The notes below the pieces were generated by a model. That model did no database searches, was not told the origin of the DNA, and saw only the letters and a list, made by a program, of their open reading frames with translations. Positions 6,846 to 8,578 of a stretch of DNA of 8,578 nucleotides are shown here, piece by piece. Source of the DNA: an uncultured Lysobacteraceae bacterium (GTDB lineage: Bacteria > Pseudomonadota > Gammaproteobacteria > Xanthomonadales > Rhodanobacteraceae); assembly GCA_946482585.1 (NCBI GenBank), contig CAMLSI010000218.1:1-8578 (forward strand), in the 5' to 3' direction. The number at the start of each line of letters is the position of its first letter. Position 1 is the stretch's first letter. Both the position numbers and the translations under genes were made by a program.

Positions 6846-8104
6846 TGGCCATTCAAGACGTGCTCGAACCTCAGCTCGTCCGCTTGCGGGCGCGCTATGC
6901 CAAGACACCGCTGCCGCGTTTCTTCGCGTGGTGGGGCGGCGAGCTGCTGTCCTTCCTGCCGGCATCGTGGCGCGCGGCGCTGGCCGAAGGGCGCGAATCC
7001 CTGCTGCTGCACGTTGCCGACGGTCGGCTCGTACTGCGCCGCGAAGGCGCGCGCGGCGCGACCGAGTTCGGTCACGTCGATCTCGCCCAGGACGTCGACG
7101 TCCAGCGCGGCGATTTCCAGCGCCAGCGGGCGCGCATCGACGAGCCGCAACTGCGCCAGTTCTTCTGCGTGCCGACGACGCGCATGCTGCGGCGTTCGCT
7201 GAGCCTGCCGGCCGCGGCCGAAGAGAATCTGCGCCAGGTGCTCAGTTTCGAAATGGACCGGCAGACGCCGTTCAAGGCCGACCAGGTCTATTTCGATCAC
7301 GTGGTGCGCGGCCGCGACGCGGCCGGGCGGCAGCTCCAGGTCGATCTCGTCGTGATGCCGCGCGCGGCGTTCGAGGAGGAAATCGCGCCGGTCGCGCAGC
7401 TCGGCATCCCGCTGGACGGCGTGGATTGCTGGATCGACGAAGCGAACGGCACACGCATGGGCGTGAACCTGCTGCCGCCCGATCGCCGTGCGCGTCGCAG
7501 CAACCAGCGTCTCTGGATCAACCTCGGACTTGCAGGGCTGGCCGTGATTCTCGCGCTCGGCGTCATGGCGCGGACCGTGACGAACCGCCAGGTCGCGCTC
7601 GAGAACATGACGGCCGAGGTCGGGAAGTCGCAGCAGGACGCCAAACAGGCCGCCGCGCTGCGCAAGACGCTCGAAGAAACGATCGAGTCGGCGAACTTCC
7701 TGACACAGAAGAAGCGCACCGTCGTTCCGGCGGTCGAACTGCTCAAGGATCTGACCGAGCGTCTGCCGGACAGCACCTATCTCGAACGCCTCAACGTGAC
7801 CGAGGACGGTCGCGTCGAACTGCAGGGGCTCAGCGACCGCTCCGAAAACCTGATCGCGGAATTGCAGAAATCCAAGGTGCTCGTCGATCCCGCGTTTCAG
7901 GGTGTCGTGCAGCCCGATCCGCGCGTGAAGAAAGACCGCTTCAATCTCGTGGCCCAGCTCAAGCCGCGCGAGAACGCGCCGTCCAAGCCGGCGAATGCCG
8001 CGAAGGACGCCAAGGATGCGACCGCCGAGCCGGCGCCGAAGGACGCTGCCGCGGGCGAAAGCAAGGAGGGGAGCGCGAATGCGCCTGCTGCCGCAAAAGA
8101 ATAA
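6845..8104 (+). CDS. gspL: Type II secretion inner-membrane protein GspL (XpsL-like)
   Basis: GspL is a bitopic inner-membrane protein that recruits the GspE ATPase through its cytoplasmic half and pairs with GspM in the membrane and periplasm. In the 419 residues, the cytoplasmic region (1 to about 220) holds the actin-like/PilM-type block, with RRSLSLPAAAEENLRQVL and FEMDRQTPFKADQVYFD (about 116-151). NLLPPDRRARR at 208-218 is the PilN-type motif just before the single membrane segment at about 224-242. After it come a coiled-coil stretch (248-285) and a ferredoxin-like PilN domain with ERLPDSTYLERLNVTEDGR and VELQGLSDRSENLIAELQ. Residues 375-419 are a low-complexity Ala/Lys/Pro/Glu tail with no fold expected. 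The protein thus resembles PilM joined to PilN, as in Xps-type systems. The 3' end of the gene also carries the ribosome site and start of gspM, overlapping it by 26 bases. Confidence 0.93.
   Translation: MAIQDVLEPQLVRLRARYAKTPLPRFFAWWGGELLSFLPASWRAALAEGRESLLLHVADGRLVLRREGARGATEFGHVDLAQDVDVQRGDFQRQRARIDEPQLRQFFCVPTTRMLRRSLSLPAAAEENLRQVLSFEMDRQTPFKADQVYFDHVVRGRDAAGRQLQVDLVVMPRAAFEEEIAPVAQLGIPLDGVDCWIDEANGTRMGVNLLPPDRRARRSNQRLWINLGLAGLAVILALGVMARTVTNRQVALENMTAEVGKSQQDAKQAAALRKTLEETIESANFLTQKKRTVVPAVELLKDLTERLPDSTYLERLNVTEDGRVELQGLSDRSENLIAELQKSKVLVDPAFQGVVQPDPRVKKDRFNLVAQLKPRENAPSKPANAAKDAKDATAEPAPKDAAAGESKEGSANAPAAAKE
8063..8070 (+). promoter_or_regulatory. Strong ribosome binding site of gspM inside gspL
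   Basis: AAGGAGGG is close to a perfect Shine-Dalgarno sequence, with GGAGG 9 bases before the ATG at 8079. It lies within the coding region for the GspL tail (Ser-Lys-Glu-Gly) and is the best ribosome site in the window. It fixes the gspM start and implies a 26-base gene overlap. Confidence 0.7.
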
Positions 8105-8578
8105 CGGCCGTCTCTTGGCCGTCGTGCTGACCCTGATCGTGCTGCTGCTGGGCTATCTGCTCGGTGTGCACTGGTGGTTCGTTGCGCCGCATCTGGACAT
8201 TGCGTCGCAGATGAGCGATCTGCGCGAGCAGCAGCAGCGTTTCCAGGAAACCAGCAAACAGCGGGTCGAGATCGAGAAACGTCTCGCCGACGTGCGCAGT
8301 TTCGAGCAGAGCAACCAGGCGTTTCTCGCCCAGAACGACGCGGCCGGCGCCGCGGCCGACCTCATCCAGCGCATGAAACAGGCCGTGACCGAGCATGGCG
8401 GCGACCAGAATCGCTGCCAGGTGCTGACGCACCAGCAGCTCACCGGCGGCAAGCCCGAGCTCTACGAGAAAGTCACGATCCAGGTGCGCATGCGCTGCGA
8501 TCTCGAACCCCTGTCGTCGATCATCGACGGCGCGAAGCGCGACTTCTCGCCGCTGAGCCTGTCCGCCGGCATGGCGTT
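8079..8578 (+). CDS. gspM: Type II secretion protein GspM (3' end outside window)
   Basis: GspM is a small bitopic inner-membrane partner of GspL that stabilises the GspE-GspL assembly and links it to the pseudopilus. 166 codons are visible with no stop before the edge, so the gene is cut by the window and not shown to be broken. The protein starts MRLLPQKNNGR, then a membrane segment at about 12-30 (LLAVVLTLIVLLLGYLLGV). A Gln/Glu/Lys-rich helix (about 40-85) likely forms a coiled coil, and a beginning ferredoxin-like domain follows (CQVLTHQQ, KVTIQVRMRCDLEPLSSII). Cysteines C113 and C140 lie on what should be adjacent strands and could form a periplasmic disulfide. I recall similar CQV and RC blocks in Xanthomonas GspM. 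The identification rests on position after gspL, topology and these motifs. Overlap with gspL and a strong AAGGAGG site support the start. Confidence 0.88.
   Translation, partial: MRLLPQKNNGRLLAVVLTLIVLLLGYLLGVHWWFVAPHLDIASQMSDLREQQQRFQETSKQRVEIEKRLADVRSFEQSNQAFLAQNDAAGAAADLIQRMKQAVTEHGGDQNRCQVLTHQQLTGGKPELYEKVTIQVRMRCDLEPLSSIIDGAKRDFSPLSLSAGMA

Noticed and set aside
4845..6965. A 706-residue open frame on the minus strand across gspI, gspJ, gspK and the start of gspL
   Set aside because: It spans four well-identified overlapping genes, has low-complexity Arg/Ser-rich composition and resembles no family. It is best explained by base composition, as are the other long antisense frames at 2416-3735 and 3480-4775.
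6697..8130. A 477-codon + strand frame overlapping gspK and gspL
   Set aside because: It is an alternative frame of the gspL region made almost wholly of Arg, Ala and Gly. gspL in its own frame has clear GspL/PilN motifs and an overlap with the gspK stop.

Overview
The window is most of a type II secretion system (T2SS) operon, read entirely on the + strand in the order gspE-F-G-H-I-J-K-L-M. The DNA is GC-rich, with strong G/C bias at third codon positions. A gene order starting at gspE without a preceding gspC/gspD, a GspE without the usual zinc-binding cysteines, a GspL with a PilN-like C-terminal half and a small GspM all resemble the Xps-type T2SS of Xanthomonadales and related high-GC gammaproteobacteria. 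The species cannot be named from this sequence alone.

Layout. Bases 1-59 hold the last codons of an upstream gene, joined by an ATGA overlap to a 217-residue multi-pass membrane protein (56-709) that I read as the exosortase H-associated membrane protein. Ten bases later comes gspE (720-2459, secretion ATPase). A 43-base pyrimidine-rich gap leads to gspF (2503-3720, inner-membrane platform). Five pseudopilin genes follow: gspG (3735-4166, major), gspH (4173-4736), gspI (4733-5236), gspJ (5233-5955) and gspK (5952-6845). gspL (6845-8104) and the 5' part of gspM (8079 to the window end, no stop reached) finish the window. From gspG onward genes are separated by at most 6 bases or overlap by 1 to 26 bases, which indicates one transcript with translational coupling.

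How the genes work together. GspE hydrolyses ATP at the cytoplasmic face and docks on the cytoplasmic half of GspL. GspL and GspM form the inner-membrane assembly with GspF. This machine polymerises GspG into a short periplasmic pseudopilus, tipped by GspH/I/J/K, which pushes folded substrates through the GspD secretin. GspD, the GspC/XpsN-type connector and the prepilin peptidase are not in this window; the first two could lie just downstream. No promoter, terminator, RNA gene, mobile element or CRISPR is visible, so the operon promoter is probably upstream of base 1.

The secretion genes are a largely ordinary T2SS. The points most worth a second look are the apparent co-transcription of an exosortase-type gene with the T2SS, the substitution of all four GspE zinc-ligand positions, the ill-defined start and very long leader of GspH, and the low-complexity tail of GspL that also carries the gspM ribosome binding site.
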